The notes: generated from the sequence alone by a model not told the origin. A stretch of DNA of 37,176 bases from Kiritimatiellia bacterium (GCA_017406465.1 JAFQYM010000043.1:1-37176); one strand, 5' to 3'; positions 13,571 to 21,942 are shown, numbered from the stretch's first letter. A program made the numbers and translations.

Positions 13571-15100
13571 ATGAGCGATTTTCTGCTGTCGCTTAAGGAT
13601 GTGTCGCTTGCGTTCGGCGGGCCGAGCGTCTTGGACCACGTGTCGCTTTCTGTTTCAAAGGGGCTCCGTGCCGCGCTCACGGGGCGGAACGGCGAGGGAA
13701 AGTCGACTCTGCTTAAGGTGATCGCCGGAAATCTCGAGCCAGATTCCGGCGAGATTGTCCGTGCGCCTGGGCTCAAGATCGTCTATGTCTCGCAAGAAGT
13801 TCCGGCAGATCGTCCGAACGATCCCAGCTTCAACGCACTTTCCGGTGGCCGTCGCCGCAAGAGTATACTCGAAGCGGCGCTGTTGTCGCGTCCCGACCTC
13901 TTGCTTCTCGACGAGCCGACGAACCATCTCGACATGGAGACGATCGACTGGCTCGAGGCGATGTTGCGCCGCTCGCGTGACATGGCCGTTATCGTCGTCA
14001 CGCACGACAGGCGTTTTCTGCGGCGCGTCGCGACGAAGATATTCGACCTCGATCGCGGCGAACTCTCCGGCTGGGAATGCGACTACCCGACTTTCCTCAA
14101 GCGCAAGGCCGAGCTTTTGGCAGACGAAGCGGTCTACTGGGAGCGTAAGTCAAAGAAGCTCGCGCAAGAGGAAGCGTGGATCAGACGCGGCGTAAAGGCG
14201 CGGACTACGCGTAACGAAGGGCGAGTCGCCGCGCTCATGAAGCTGCGCGAGGAATTCGCGGCGCGGCGTGCCGCGGTTGGTTCTGCGACGCTCAAGCTCG
14301 ATACCGCGGCGCCTGGCGGAATGGGCGTTCTTAAAGTAAAGAACATTTCCTTTTCCTATCCCGGCTCGAAGCGTCCTATGATTTCCGATTTCACGGCGAC
14401 AGTGCTGCGTGGCGAGAGGATTGGCATTCTCGGCGCGAACGGCGTTGGCAAGACGACGCTTTTGAACTTGCTCACTGGTCGTCTCAAGCCGACGTCTGGC
14501 GAGGTTGTGCGTGGCACAAGCGTGGAGCTTTCGTTCTTCGACCAGCTTCGCAGCGAGATGAAGCCAGAACTTACCGTTGGCGAGAACATTGCTTCCGATC
14601 GCGACGAAGTCGTGGTGGGAGGGGTGAGGAAGCACGTCTATTCCTATCTTGCCGATTTCCTCTTCACGCCAGAGCGCGTGCGCACTCCGGTCAAGGCGCT
14701 TTCCGGCGGTGAGCGTGCGCGGTTGATGCTCGCGAAGCTTTTCCTGAAGCCCGCAAATTTGCTTGTGATGGACGAGCCGACGAATGACCTCGACGTGGAG
14801 ACGCTGGAGCTTTTGGAGGAGCAGCTTCTCGCGTATTCAGGCACGCTGCTTTTGGTGAGTCACGACCGCGAGTTCTTGAACAATGTCGTGACTTCGACAT
14901 TTGCGCTCGAGGGCGATGGAACCGTCAAGCAGTTCCCTGGCGGGTATGACGACTACGAGAGGCAGAGGGCGGCGAAGCCGAAGGTGGACGCGCCGCCTGC
15001 GCCGCCGGCAAAGGCGAAGCTCGACATCCGCGTCCGCGTCAAGCCGCTCGCCGCCGCGAAGAAAAAAGAATTCACCTGCAATCCTTTCGCCGATCTCTAA
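13571..15100 (+). CDS. ABC-F family ATPase (Uup-like) with a shortened first cassette
   Basis: The product has 509 residues. ATG 13571 has GGAAGGGG upstream; a longer frame would overlap the preceding gene. Cassette 1 has Walker A GRNGEGKSTL, Q-loop YVSQEVP, signature LSGGRRRK and Walker B LLLLDEPTNHLD. Cassette 2 has GANGVGKTTL, LSGGERARL and LLVMDEPTNDLD. The linker between them (about 200-265) is the basic helical region of ABC-F proteins. Only about a dozen residues (ADRPNDPSFNA) separate the first Q-loop from the first signature. Uup-type proteins have roughly 60-90 there, so the helical arm of cassette 1 is missing. The C-terminal coiled-coil domain is also replaced by a short Pro/Ala/Lys tail. 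ABC-F proteins bind ribosomes or DNA rather than transport. Last gene of the 9395 operon, 50 bp after GH127. Confidence 0.88.
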   Translation: MSDFLLSLKDVSLAFGGPSVLDHVSLSVSKGLRAALTGRNGEGKSTLLKVIAGNLEPDSGEIVRAPGLKIVYVSQEVPADRPNDPSFNALSGGRRRKSILEAALLSRPDLLLLDEPTNHLDMETIDWLEAMLRRSRDMAVIVVTHDRRFLRRVATKIFDLDRGELSGWECDYPTFLKRKAELLADEAVYWERKSKKLAQEEAWIRRGVKARTTRNEGRVAALMKLREEFAARRAAVGSATLKLDTAAPGGMGVLKVKNISFSYPGSKRPMISDFTATVLRGERIGILGANGVGKTTLLNLLTGRLKPTSGEVVRGTSVELSFFDQLRSEMKPELTVGENIASDRDEVVVGGVRKHVYSYLADFLFTPERVRTPVKALSGGERARLMLAKLFLKPANLLVMDEPTNDLDVETLELLEEQLLAYSGTLLLVSHDREFLNNVVTSTFALEGDGTVKQFPGGYDDYERQRAAKPKVDAPPAPPAKAKLDIRVRVKPLAAAKKKEFTCNPFADL

Positions 15101-15107
15101 GTTTTTT

Positions 15108-15140
15108 AACACAGAGTCACAGAGACACAGGGGCACAGAG
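15108..15140. repeat. Dispersed intergenic repeat (ACACAGAG units)
   Basis: AACACAGAGTCACAGAGAC followed by ACAGGGGCACAGAG is a degenerate tandem of CACAGAG, complementary in type to 4841-4879. It occupies most of the 55-bp gap between the ABC-F and exosortase genes. Confidence 0.6.
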
Positions 15141-15155
15141 AAAATCAGGTATGTA

Positions 15156-15731
15156 ATGCATGCAACGTCAAAACAAGCCGCGAAAGGAGTGATCCTGTAT
15201 GCCGTAGCCGTCGCGCTTGGCGTGAAGCTTGCTGTCGACGCGCTGCCGGATGCAGCCGTCGCCTTTGGCTTCATGCGGCCAGCCGCGCGGCTTGCCGCGA
15301 TCTACTTGGGCGCGGCGTTTGATATTCCCACGATGACGATTTCGGCGCGCGGCGTGACGATCACTGTCGTGCGGGCGTGTTCCGCTACGGACTTCTTCTC
15401 GATGGCGTTTGCGCTCCTTGGCTTTGCCATGCCGATCCGCCAGCTTGCGCTGAGGATCCCTATTGCCATTGTGTCTGCGTGGATAGTCGCCGTTTTCGCG
15501 AACGCTGTGCGGCTCGTCCTTCTCGTCTACGCGGACGGCTTCTTCCCGGCGTCGCAGATTCCCGCCGTCCACATGTCCATAGGCATCGCAGTCTTCTTGC
15601 CCGTGTTCGCGCTGTTGTGGTATACTTTTGTCGTAAAAGCCAGTTGCAAAAGATCTTTCAGACAGGATTTACAGGACTCACAGGATTTGAGAAAGGATGA
15701 TCATCATGGAGACGCCCTTGCAAAACGATGA
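15156..15731 (+). CDS. Exosortase-family membrane cysteine protease (XrtK-like)
   Basis: The product has 191 residues and about five membrane helices. The exosortase/archaeosortase catalytic triad is visible: Cys in VVRACSATDFF (about 74), Arg in ANAVRLVLL (about 119) and His in AVHMSIGIAVF (about 138). Exosortases cleave a C-terminal sorting signal and transfer the protein to a surface anchor. The neighbouring gene, overlapping at its start, encodes a protein with a C-terminal hydrophobic helix and Arg cluster. It resembles the single MSEP-CTERM substrate that accompanies exosortase K, so I name XrtK tentatively. ATG 15156 follows AGGT. The last about 30 residues (SFRQDLQDSQDLRK and following) are encoded by the dispersed repeat at 15657-15688 and overlap the next gene, so this tail is probably an accretion. 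Family confidence is high, subfamily moderate. Confidence 0.78.
   Translation: MHATSKQAAKGVILYAVAVALGVKLAVDALPDAAVAFGFMRPAARLAAIYLGAAFDIPTMTISARGVTITVVRACSATDFFSMAFALLGFAMPIRQLALRIPIAIVSAWIVAVFANAVRLVLLVYADGFFPASQIPAVHMSIGIAVFLPVFALLWYTFVVKASCKRSFRQDLQDSQDLRKDDHHGDALAKR
15621..15626 (+). promoter_or_regulatory. Possible internal extended -10 promoter
   Basis: TGTGG-TATACT lies inside the end of the exosortase gene. The predicted start near 15633 would give a leader of about 73 bases to ATG 15706. It fits the window's promoter pattern but could be chance. Confidence 0.4.
15657..15688. repeat. Dispersed repeat (CAGACAGGATTTACAGGA type)
   Basis: A degenerate tandem of ACAGGATTT/ACAGGACTC units, a common intergenic repeat type in related genomes by my recollection. 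Here it encodes the C-terminal tail of the exosortase and precedes the next gene's GAAAGGA ribosome site. Confidence 0.6.
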
Positions 15732-18441
15732 AAAGCTTTCGCTCTTCGCCCATCCGTTGACATTCGCGATCACGCATCTCGCCTTTCCGATTCTTGCGAC
15801 GCTCGCGTGCGTCTATCTCTATTGGATCACTTGCGACGCTCTCGAAGGAGTGCTTGCATCAAAGGCGCTCGCCGTCTTGCTCGCATCTGCCGCGCTTCCC
15901 CTGTCTGCGCTTGGGGTCTTGATGTTCCGCCCCAAGTCCATGAACGCATGGCTTATGTTCGCCTACGCCTTTCTCGGCGTGGCGTTTCTCTATCTCTCGG
16001 TGCCGGTCCTGGGCGAGATGACAAGTAAGGTGGACAACTGGATAATCGGCCCGACGCCGATGTTTGCAATCTTCGCCGGCATCGTCCCGCTTGTCTTCGC
16101 CGGCGTCGCGCGCATCGCCACGGCAAAGTGGAAGATGAATACCGGCGCAGACATCATGACATCAGTCCTCTGCCTCGTCGTTCCGCCGTCTGTTGCATTC
16201 TTCCTGGCGAATGTCGCGTTTAGGTTCGATAAATTCTTCCGCGACCTAAAGCTTTCGCCACTGCTGGAGTCCATTGCTGCGCACGCCTTGGCCGTCGGCT
16301 ACTTTCTTGGATGCGCCGTCTTCTTTGTTGGGCTACTGCGTCTTCTCCACAAGCTCTTCACTGTCGTTACGAGTCAGATGCCGGAAAGCGCCCGCAGATA
16401 TGGCGGCGCTACTGTCTTTGGCCTCGTTCTCCCGCTCGCCGGTCTTTCGCTCAACCTGACGATTCCGTTCCCCGCGGACTTCGCAAACCCGTGGGCGTGG
16501 GGGCTAGCCATATTCTCGGGGCTGGTTCTTTTCCTGCCCGCGCGAAACGACGCACTTGGCCTCGGCTCGTATTTCCTCAAGTTCGTCGCAGCTCCCTTCG
16601 TCGTCTATTTCTTCGTCCTCTTCGTTCCCTTCATGCCGCTTGCAATACCGGCGATAATCGTGATGGGCGCTGGCTTTCTCATTCTTGCGCCGACGCTTCT
16701 CTTTCGCTATTGGACGCGCGACGCATACGCCGCGTATCTTGCGCTTCGCCCTCGCTTCGCCCGCTGGCGTCTCGTCCTCATGGCGCTCCTTGGCGCTCTC
16801 GTCCTGCCGCTGGCGTTTGTCGTGGATGTCGAAATGGAGCGCCGCGACGTCAAGGCGCTTCTTAAATGGCATACCGAGGAAGACTTTGATCTCCCGCCTG
16901 CGCCGATGCCGGTCTCGCAGGAGCGGGCCGAGAAGATAATGAAGGGCGTCAACGACTACACCTTCGGTGCGGAGATTCCCTTCCTTTCGGCGTGGCGCAC
17001 TTGGCGCGTCTACGACGGAATGTACATGGCGGACAAGCTCCGCAACGAGCTGAACCTCCGCATCCTCGGCAAGAAAGTGGCCGACGAACGCGACTGGGAG
17101 GGGCGCGCTCGCAACATCTTCGGCGGAGGGTTGTTCGGCGCCAACACGGCGCGGCGTTCGTATACCCGCGGTGCGCGCGGGAGATGGTGGGGTCGTCCGA
17201 CGCCGACTAACGTCTTTACGACTGAGGCAAAGCCATCTGGCGAGCAGGGCGAGCCGGTCTTTGCAGTTGTCGTGAAACCTGTCGCGGAAAGAGAGGGTCA
17301 GGAGTTCGTCGCGGACATCGCTCTTCCCGCCGGTGCGTGGATCGAGGGCATGCGTCTCAAGATGACGAACGGCGTTTGGAAGACGGCGCGACCTTCCGAG
17401 CGCAAGGCGGCGGAATGGGTCTACAACAAGATCACCGAGCAACGCCTCGACCCTTCTATCGTTACGCTCGACACTCCGACGACAGGCACTCTCAAGGTGT
17501 TTCCCGTCGGCAAGGAAGGGCGTGAAGTGGAGCTGACGATTCGGCTTCCGTCGGCTGACGCATCGTCGTATGTCGTGGTGTTCAACGGAGAGCCCGTCGC
17601 GAACCCGCTTTATTCAGGCGGCGACGCGCTATACACGGCCGATGGCGCGGCGGTCTCGGCGGTCCCTGCGGCTTGGATGAACGCGCATGCAAACGAACTC
17701 GTTGCGGCAAGCGCAGGCGAAGCCGAGAAGTTCGACATCGACGATCCCGAGCTCATGCGCAAGCTCAGGCGGCGACTGCGCGAAGCTTCCAAGGCGATGG
17801 CCCGCGATTGCAGCGGCATCATGCCCAACATCAAGTTCGAAATGCGCAAGGACGACCTCGCGCTGCCAATAGACATCCTTTCGACGAACATTCTCTCGAA
17901 AGCCGACCTCGCCATCTTGCGCCGCGAACTTCCAGGGCTTGCGTCGCTTGGCGACAGGCCTCTCGACGGTTGGTTCTTCCTCGACGGCGAGGATGGCGGG
18001 AAGGTCGCCGTTCCCTGTCGCAAGGGCAACGGCGGCTCGGCCGTTCTCGGCGCGGTTGTGTTCGCAAACCTCAAGGGCGCGACGAAGATTGGCGGCGCGT
18101 GGGCTGAGGGCGCGAAGGCGTGGGAGCTGGAAAACAATGCGTTCCTAAAGCCGGCGCTCGACGTCCGACGCGAGCTTCTTGAACTGACGCGCAAGACAGG
18201 GACGCTCACGACGAAGTCCGCGTACATCGTCGTCGAGTCGGCGGCGCAGGAGAAGGGGCTTAAGCAGAAGGAGATGGAATCCCTGCACGGCGATAAGTCG
18301 CTCGACTTCGACGAGTCCGTGGCCGACAAGACAGGCGACGCGCCCGGCTTCCTCGTCCTTCTCTTGCTCTTCGCTCCGCTCGCCCTCTGGCGGCGCAAGT
18401 TTGCCATGAATGTTGCAAAGGAAACTTGCGCAAAGAAATGA
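15706..18441 (+). CDS. MSEP-CTERM/VIT-like membrane protein, probable exosortase substrate
   Basis: The product has 911 residues. ATG 15706 is preferred over 15697 because GAAAGGA sits nine bases upstream. Residues about 15-375 form roughly ten membrane helices. A soluble part follows: SAWRTWRVYDGMYMADKLRNEL, then a domain resembling the VIT fold, with LPAGAWIEGMRLKM, KAAEWVYNKITEQRLDPSIV and LKVFPVGKEGREVELTIRLP. The C-terminus is PGFLVLLLLFAPLALWRRK, a hydrophobic helix closed by Arg-Arg-Lys as in exosortase sorting signals, followed by a further 12 residues. This architecture matches MSEP-CTERM proteins, which pair one-to-one with exosortase K. The first residues of the signal (DAPG) differ from MSEP. 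Function is unknown; it probably reaches the cell envelope after processing. It overlaps both neighbours, so the three genes form an operon. Confidence 0.75.
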   Translation: METPLQNDEKLSLFAHPLTFAITHLAFPILATLACVYLYWITCDALEGVLASKALAVLLASAALPLSALGVLMFRPKSMNAWLMFAYAFLGVAFLYLSVPVLGEMTSKVDNWIIGPTPMFAIFAGIVPLVFAGVARIATAKWKMNTGADIMTSVLCLVVPPSVAFFLANVAFRFDKFFRDLKLSPLLESIAAHALAVGYFLGCAVFFVGLLRLLHKLFTVVTSQMPESARRYGGATVFGLVLPLAGLSLNLTIPFPADFANPWAWGLAIFSGLVLFLPARNDALGLGSYFLKFVAAPFVVYFFVLFVPFMPLAIPAIIVMGAGFLILAPTLLFRYWTRDAYAAYLALRPRFARWRLVLMALLGALVLPLAFVVDVEMERRDVKALLKWHTEEDFDLPPAPMPVSQERAEKIMKGVNDYTFGAEIPFLSAWRTWRVYDGMYMADKLRNELNLRILGKKVADERDWEGRARNIFGGGLFGANTARRSYTRGARGRWWGRPTPTNVFTTEAKPSGEQGEPVFAVVVKPVAEREGQEFVADIALPAGAWIEGMRLKMTNGVWKTARPSERKAAEWVYNKITEQRLDPSIVTLDTPTTGTLKVFPVGKEGREVELTIRLPSADASSYVVVFNGEPVANPLYSGGDALYTADGAAVSAVPAAWMNAHANELVAASAGEAEKFDIDDPELMRKLRRRLREASKAMARDCSGIMPNIKFEMRKDDLALPIDILSTNILSKADLAILRRELPGLASLGDRPLDGWFFLDGEDGGKVAVPCRKGNGGSAVLGAVVFANLKGATKIGGAWAEGAKAWELENNAFLKPALDVRRELLELTRKTGTLTTKSAYIVVESAAQEKGLKQKEMESLHGDKSLDFDESVADKTGDAPGFLVLLLLFAPLALWRRKFAMNVAKETCAKK

Positions 18442-20855
18442 AACAGCCGTCTCCGAGACAGAGGGAGGCGCTCGTGCTCGTCGCGGACGGGAAGTTCTAT
18501 CCCGATCTCGTGAAGGAGGACGACGGCTGGCATGCGCGGTGGCGCGCGCTTGGCGCAGACAACGAATGGGTCGACGAATATGTGCGCGGCCCGTCTGTAA
18601 CGGTTCTCAGCGAGGATGCCGAGGATCAGCGTTACGAGACGCTGCACGACGCGTGGGCGATGGCCCTGAGAAGCCGCACTGGGCTTGTGCGCTGGGACGA
18701 CGCAGAGTGCGCCGCGTTCGCCGCGGAGCTCGCCGAATGGCACGGCGGCGGCAGGGAAGACGTCGAGGCGCGGCGGGCGCTCTGCTTCAGCTTCAATGCC
18801 GCGAACGACCCGGGGGAAGGGGCGTTTGCTCTTTCGTGCCCTCGGCCGAAGGGCCGCGCCCAGTATCGCGCGCTTGGGCAGGCCGTCAGCGTGTGGGGCG
18901 GCTTGCGTGGCCTAAGGAGTGACGGCGATGGTAGGGACGCATGTCCCCATGCGTCCGCGGGCGTCTCGGAGAGACGCCCCTACCAACTGGTTGCCAGACT
19001 TTCAAAAGGCGAGGCAGAGGATTTCATCCGGCGCGGTGCGCGAGAGCTCGCGGACGCGGGCTACTCCGTGGCGGGCGTGGATCTCGCGGCGGCTGTCGCG
19101 GCTGCGGCCGAGATAGACGGCTCCGCGGCAGATGTGACGCGCGGCGACAAAAAGGGCGTCCGCCTAAAGATCAAGGTCGCAGGCGAGGAGGTGAGCGCGG
19201 AGGAGATACGCTTTCTCCTTGAGCAGAATTCGACGCTCGTCTTCTTCCGCGACCGCTGGATTGAGGTCGACCGCGGAATCCTGCGCGAAGCGCTGCGCGC
19301 GCTCGAGAAGGCCGACAAGACGAAGGCGAACACGCTTTCCTTCGCTCTCGGAATCGGTGCCGTCGGGAGGATGGAAGTCGGCGAGGTGCTTGCGGACGGC
19401 GGCATTCTCGGGCTCCTGAACCGGCTTCGCCAGTCGCACGACTGCGCGGCAAATGTGACGCGCGGCGGAGTCGCCGCCGAGATCCCGGGGTTCGAGGGGT
19501 CGCTGCGCGACTACCAGGTGCGCGGCGTCGAGTGGATTTCGTTTCTGACCGACAACGGCTTCGGCGCTCTGCTTGCCGACGACATGGGCCTCGGCAAGAC
19601 GATCCAGACGATTGCGTGGATTCTCCGCGCCCTCGCCGCGAAAGCGACAGGCGCGGCACAGCCCGTTCTTGTCGTTGCGCCTCTTACGCTGCTTTCGAAC
19701 TGGCGACACGAGTTTGCGAAGTTCGCGCCGTCCCTGCGCGTCTATGTCCACCAGGGAGACATGCGCCATGTCGGAAGCGGCTTCAAGAAGGCGGCTGCGG
19801 AAGCCGATGTCGTGGTGACGAGCTATGCGCTCATCGTCCGCGACCACCGCGAGTTCGCGGAGGTGGAATGGGGTGGAATCGTCATTGACGAGGCGCAGGC
19901 GATAAAGAACCCCGACACCCATGCGGCGAGGGCGATTCGCGCACTTGGAGTCCGTCGCCGCCTCGCGCTCACCGGAACGCCGATAGAGAACTCGGTCGCG
20001 GACATCTGGAGTCTCGAGGAGTTCCTCAACCCGGGACTTCTCGGCGACAGGAAGTCGTTCGCCGACCGCTTTGTGAAGCCCCTTGCGACCGACCCGAGTT
20101 CCGCGCAGGGAAAGAAGCTGCGCCGCGCTCTCGAGCCGTTCGTCCTGCGCAGGCTCAAGAGCGACCCGGCTGTAGCGGGAGAGCTCGGGGAGAAGCGCGA
20201 AGTGCGCGAATACTGCGCGCTTGCGCCGGCGGAGCGCGCGGAATACGAGGGCGCGCTTGCCGACTACCGCGCGGGAGAGAGGCGGCAGGGCGACATCTTC
20301 GCGCTTTTGACGCGGCTCAAGCTCGCCTGTGACGGCTTTGACGGCGAGACAGTCTCGGGCGGCAAGGCAGATCGCCTCGTCGAGCTTGTCGAGACGATTT
20401 TCGAGAACGGCGAATCGGTTCTCGTCTTTACGCAGTACGCCAAGGTCGGCGAGGCGCTTAGGAAACTGCTCGAGGGGCGCTTCGCGCAGCCGATCGCGTT
20501 TTTGCATGGCGGGCTTTCCGCCGCGCAGCGCGAGGAGCAGATCGCGCTTTTCGGCGGCACTGCGGGGCCGGTGGCGTTTGTGCTGAGCCTGAGGGCGGGC
20601 GGCTTTGGCCTCAATCTCACGAAGGCGACGCATGTCATCCACTACGACAGGTGGTGGAACCCCGCCGTCGAGGGGCAGGCGACTGACCGCGCCCACCGAA
20701 TCGGGCAGGAGAAGACGGTGTTCGTGCATGTCTTCGTCACGGAGGGAACTGTCGAAGAGCGCGTGGAGGAAATTCTCGACAGGAAGGAGTCGCTTGCCGG
20801 TCTTCTCAAGGACGGCGAGAAGCTTTGGAACGCCATCGGCCTTGCCGATGCCTGA
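18438..20855 (+). CDS. SNF2-family ATPase/helicase
   Basis: The product has about 805 residues. ATG 18438 overlaps the upstream stop (ATGA); a TTG at 18426 with AAAGGA just before it is an alternative start. The N-terminal about 330 residues are a bacterial SNF2-associated region, with VFFRDRWIEVDRG the clearest match. The ATPase follows with LRDYQVRGVEWISFL, Walker A ADDMGLGKTIQ, DEAQAIKN (motif II) and LTGTPIENS (motif III). The C-terminal lobe has LVFTQYAKVGEAL, LRAGGFGLNL and the motif VI region ATDRAHRIGQ. These proteins translocate on DNA or act on RNA polymerase (RapA-like). A 55-base cloverleaf repeat at 18930-18984 is inserted in frame in the N-terminal region (about residues 165-183), adding a foreign peptide (GRDACPHASAGVSERRPYQ). 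Without that segment the protein would be of usual length. Confidence 0.9.
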   Translation: MKQPSPRQREALVLVADGKFYPDLVKEDDGWHARWRALGADNEWVDEYVRGPSVTVLSEDAEDQRYETLHDAWAMALRSRTGLVRWDDAECAAFAAELAEWHGGGREDVEARRALCFSFNAANDPGEGAFALSCPRPKGRAQYRALGQAVSVWGGLRGLRSDGDGRDACPHASAGVSERRPYQLVARLSKGEAEDFIRRGARELADAGYSVAGVDLAAAVAAAAEIDGSAADVTRGDKKGVRLKIKVAGEEVSAEEIRFLLEQNSTLVFFRDRWIEVDRGILREALRALEKADKTKANTLSFALGIGAVGRMEVGEVLADGGILGLLNRLRQSHDCAANVTRGGVAAEIPGFEGSLRDYQVRGVEWISFLTDNGFGALLADDMGLGKTIQTIAWILRALAAKATGAAQPVLVVAPLTLLSNWRHEFAKFAPSLRVYVHQGDMRHVGSGFKKAAAEADVVVTSYALIVRDHREFAEVEWGGIVIDEAQAIKNPDTHAARAIRALGVRRRLALTGTPIENSVADIWSLEEFLNPGLLGDRKSFADRFVKPLATDPSSAQGKKLRRALEPFVLRRLKSDPAVAGELGEKREVREYCALAPAERAEYEGALADYRAGERRQGDIFALLTRLKLACDGFDGETVSGGKADRLVELVETIFENGESVLVFTQYAKVGEALRKLLEGRFAQPIAFLHGGLSAAQREEQIALFGGTAGPVAFVLSLRAGGFGLNLTKATHVIHYDRWWNPAVEGQATDRAHRIGQEKTVFVHVFVTEGTVEERVEEILDRKESLAGLLKDGEKLWNAIGLADA
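18930..18984. mobile_element. 55-bp cloverleaf-forming repeat inserted within the SNF2 gene
   Basis: The outer stem GGTAG (18930-18934)/CTACC (18980-18984) encloses two perfect 9-bp hairpins. These are GGACGCATG (18935-18943) with CATGCGTCC (18948-18956), and GGGCGTCTC (18959-18967) with GAGACGCCC (18971-18979). Only two bases separate them, so the strand can fold as a three-way junction. The design is that of a small non-autonomous REP/BIME-like element; no related copy is in this window. Confidence 0.75.
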
Positions 20856-21813
20856 CAGCGTCTTTGTTCCCTCGGCTTCCTCCATGGCTTGGCTGACGGC
20901 TGAAAATCTCCCCGAACGGCGGCGTACGACATTTGCTCCCGCGCCTCTTGCCGCGTGGCTGGTGGCTTGCCGCGTCGAGGAATACGGCATCGGGCGAGAG
21001 CGTGTGCTCGAGGGCCGCGAAGACGCGCGAGAACACGGGATCGGGATCCGCGAGGATCGCCGCGACTACTTCGTGGCGCGGAGTCTCGTCGAGAAGGGCG
21101 GATGTCGGCTTCGGGTCTCTCGTGCCCGTCACCTGCCTGAGCCTCACGGCCATCGCCTTGTAGCGCATGAGCGTCTTGTACTTCGGCAGAAGCTCCGGCA
21201 GGTTGTCGAAGAGCCACCCCTTGATACCGCCGTTGCGCCCGACGACCTCGCCGGATTCGCCGAACTTCAGGCAGTTGTCCACATAGCACTCGAGGTCCTG
21301 GAGCATCCCTCCGAGGCGGATCATCGCCTCGCGCGATTCCTTCCGCGCGTTCCACGCGGCGAGAATCTCCTCCGGAGTCGGCATGGAGGCGGATGTCGTC
21401 CGGCGCATCACCTTGCGCCGTGCGGTTGCGAGCTCCCGGCGGCGCTCGGTCTCGCGCGCATAGTAGAAGGGCCGCCGGAGCCTTCTGAGGTCGCGCATCA
21501 GCTCGCGCTTTATCCTGTCGCGCTCCACGGGATCGGCGAACTTCGAGAGCTCGTCCCGCATCGCGACTCCGACGTCAACCATCGCGCAGGCGCACAGCAG
21601 GAGGGGATTGAACGTCGAATCGAGCTCCTTGTCAGCCTCGCGCCACCTGAACCAGTCCCTGCCGCGGAACTCGCCGTCGGGGCGCTCTCTCATGCGCGGA
21701 CGGTAGGAGTGGATGTCGAGGTACTTCCCTGTGTAGGTTTTGGCCTCGCTGTAGGTCCAGCCGTAGTGGTACGCATACCAGTAGGCCGAGTGCTCGTATG
21801 TCCTTTGCGTCAT
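20806..21813 (-). CDS. Conserved-looking hypothetical protein
   Basis: The product has about 335 residues. The start at 21813 (MTQRTYEHSAYWYAYHYG) is chosen because an upstream in-frame ATG at 21891 overlaps the -10 of the promoter at 21890-21895 and so cannot be on the transcript. The N-terminus is rich in Tyr/Trp. The middle is very rich in Arg/Lys/Glu helices (about 95-140), and a central segment reads GGIKGWLFDNLPELLPKYKT followed by LMRYKAMAVRLRQ, which looks like a helical nucleic-acid-binding or phage-type domain. I do not recognise a named family. The C-terminal about 50 residues overlap the end of the SNF2 gene in the opposite direction and look like low-complexity read-through. ATGACGCAA occurs twice at the start. 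A plus-strand frame across the same bases looks like a shadow. Confidence 0.6.
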   Translation of the reverse strand: MTQRTYEHSAYWYAYHYGWTYSEAKTYTGKYLDIHSYRPRMRERPDGEFRGRDWFRWREADKELDSTFNPLLLCACAMVDVGVAMRDELSKFADPVERDRIKRELMRDLRRLRRPFYYARETERRRELATARRKVMRRTTSASMPTPEEILAAWNARKESREAMIRLGGMLQDLECYVDNCLKFGESGEVVGRNGGIKGWLFDNLPELLPKYKTLMRYKAMAVRLRQVTGTRDPKPTSALLDETPRHEVVAAILADPDPVFSRVFAALEHTLSPDAVFLDAASHQPRGKRRGSKCRTPPFGEIFSRQPSHGGSRGNKDAVRHRQGRWRSKASRRP

Positions 21814-21889
21814 TGTTGCGTCATTGCTCTTAAATCGAAGGGTCGTTGTTTTCCCCGGTGAGGGGGCTGTACTCCGCCCGACGCCGACC

Positions 21890-21895
21890 ATTATA
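21890..21895 (-). promoter_or_regulatory. Extended -10 promoter on the minus strand
   Basis: On the minus strand the sequence reads TTTATGG-TATAATGG. The predicted start near 21883 gives a leader of about 70 bases to ATG 21813. Confidence 0.65.
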
Positions 21896-21917
21896 CCATA
21901 AATGAGATTTCAATGCG

Positions 21918-21942
21918 GAAAAATCTTGAAGATTTTTTTTCC
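21918..21942. terminator. A/T-rich hairpin AAAAATCT-TGA-AGATTTTT with T-run
   Basis: A perfect 8-bp stem (21919-21926 with 21930-21937) is followed by T-run 21933-21940 and flanked by GG/CC. It works in either direction as an intrinsic terminator, or as an A-tract upstream element for the minus promoter at 21890. The following stretch 21943-22187 shows no gene that I can support. Confidence 0.45.

Noticed and set aside
18901..18990. CRISPR repeat or attenuator at the SNF2 palindromes
   Set aside because: The two hairpins differ from each other, there is no spacer periodicity, and the reading frame continues through them.
19164..20990. 608-codon minus-strand frame opposite the SNF2 gene
   Set aside because: Shadow of a strongly supported helicase frame; no ribosome site or promoter of the local type.
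20605..21861. 418-codon plus-strand frame opposite the hypothetical gene
   Set aside because: It starts inside the SNF2 gene in another frame, and its composition is shadow-like. The minus-strand frame has a promoter and a more protein-like sequence.
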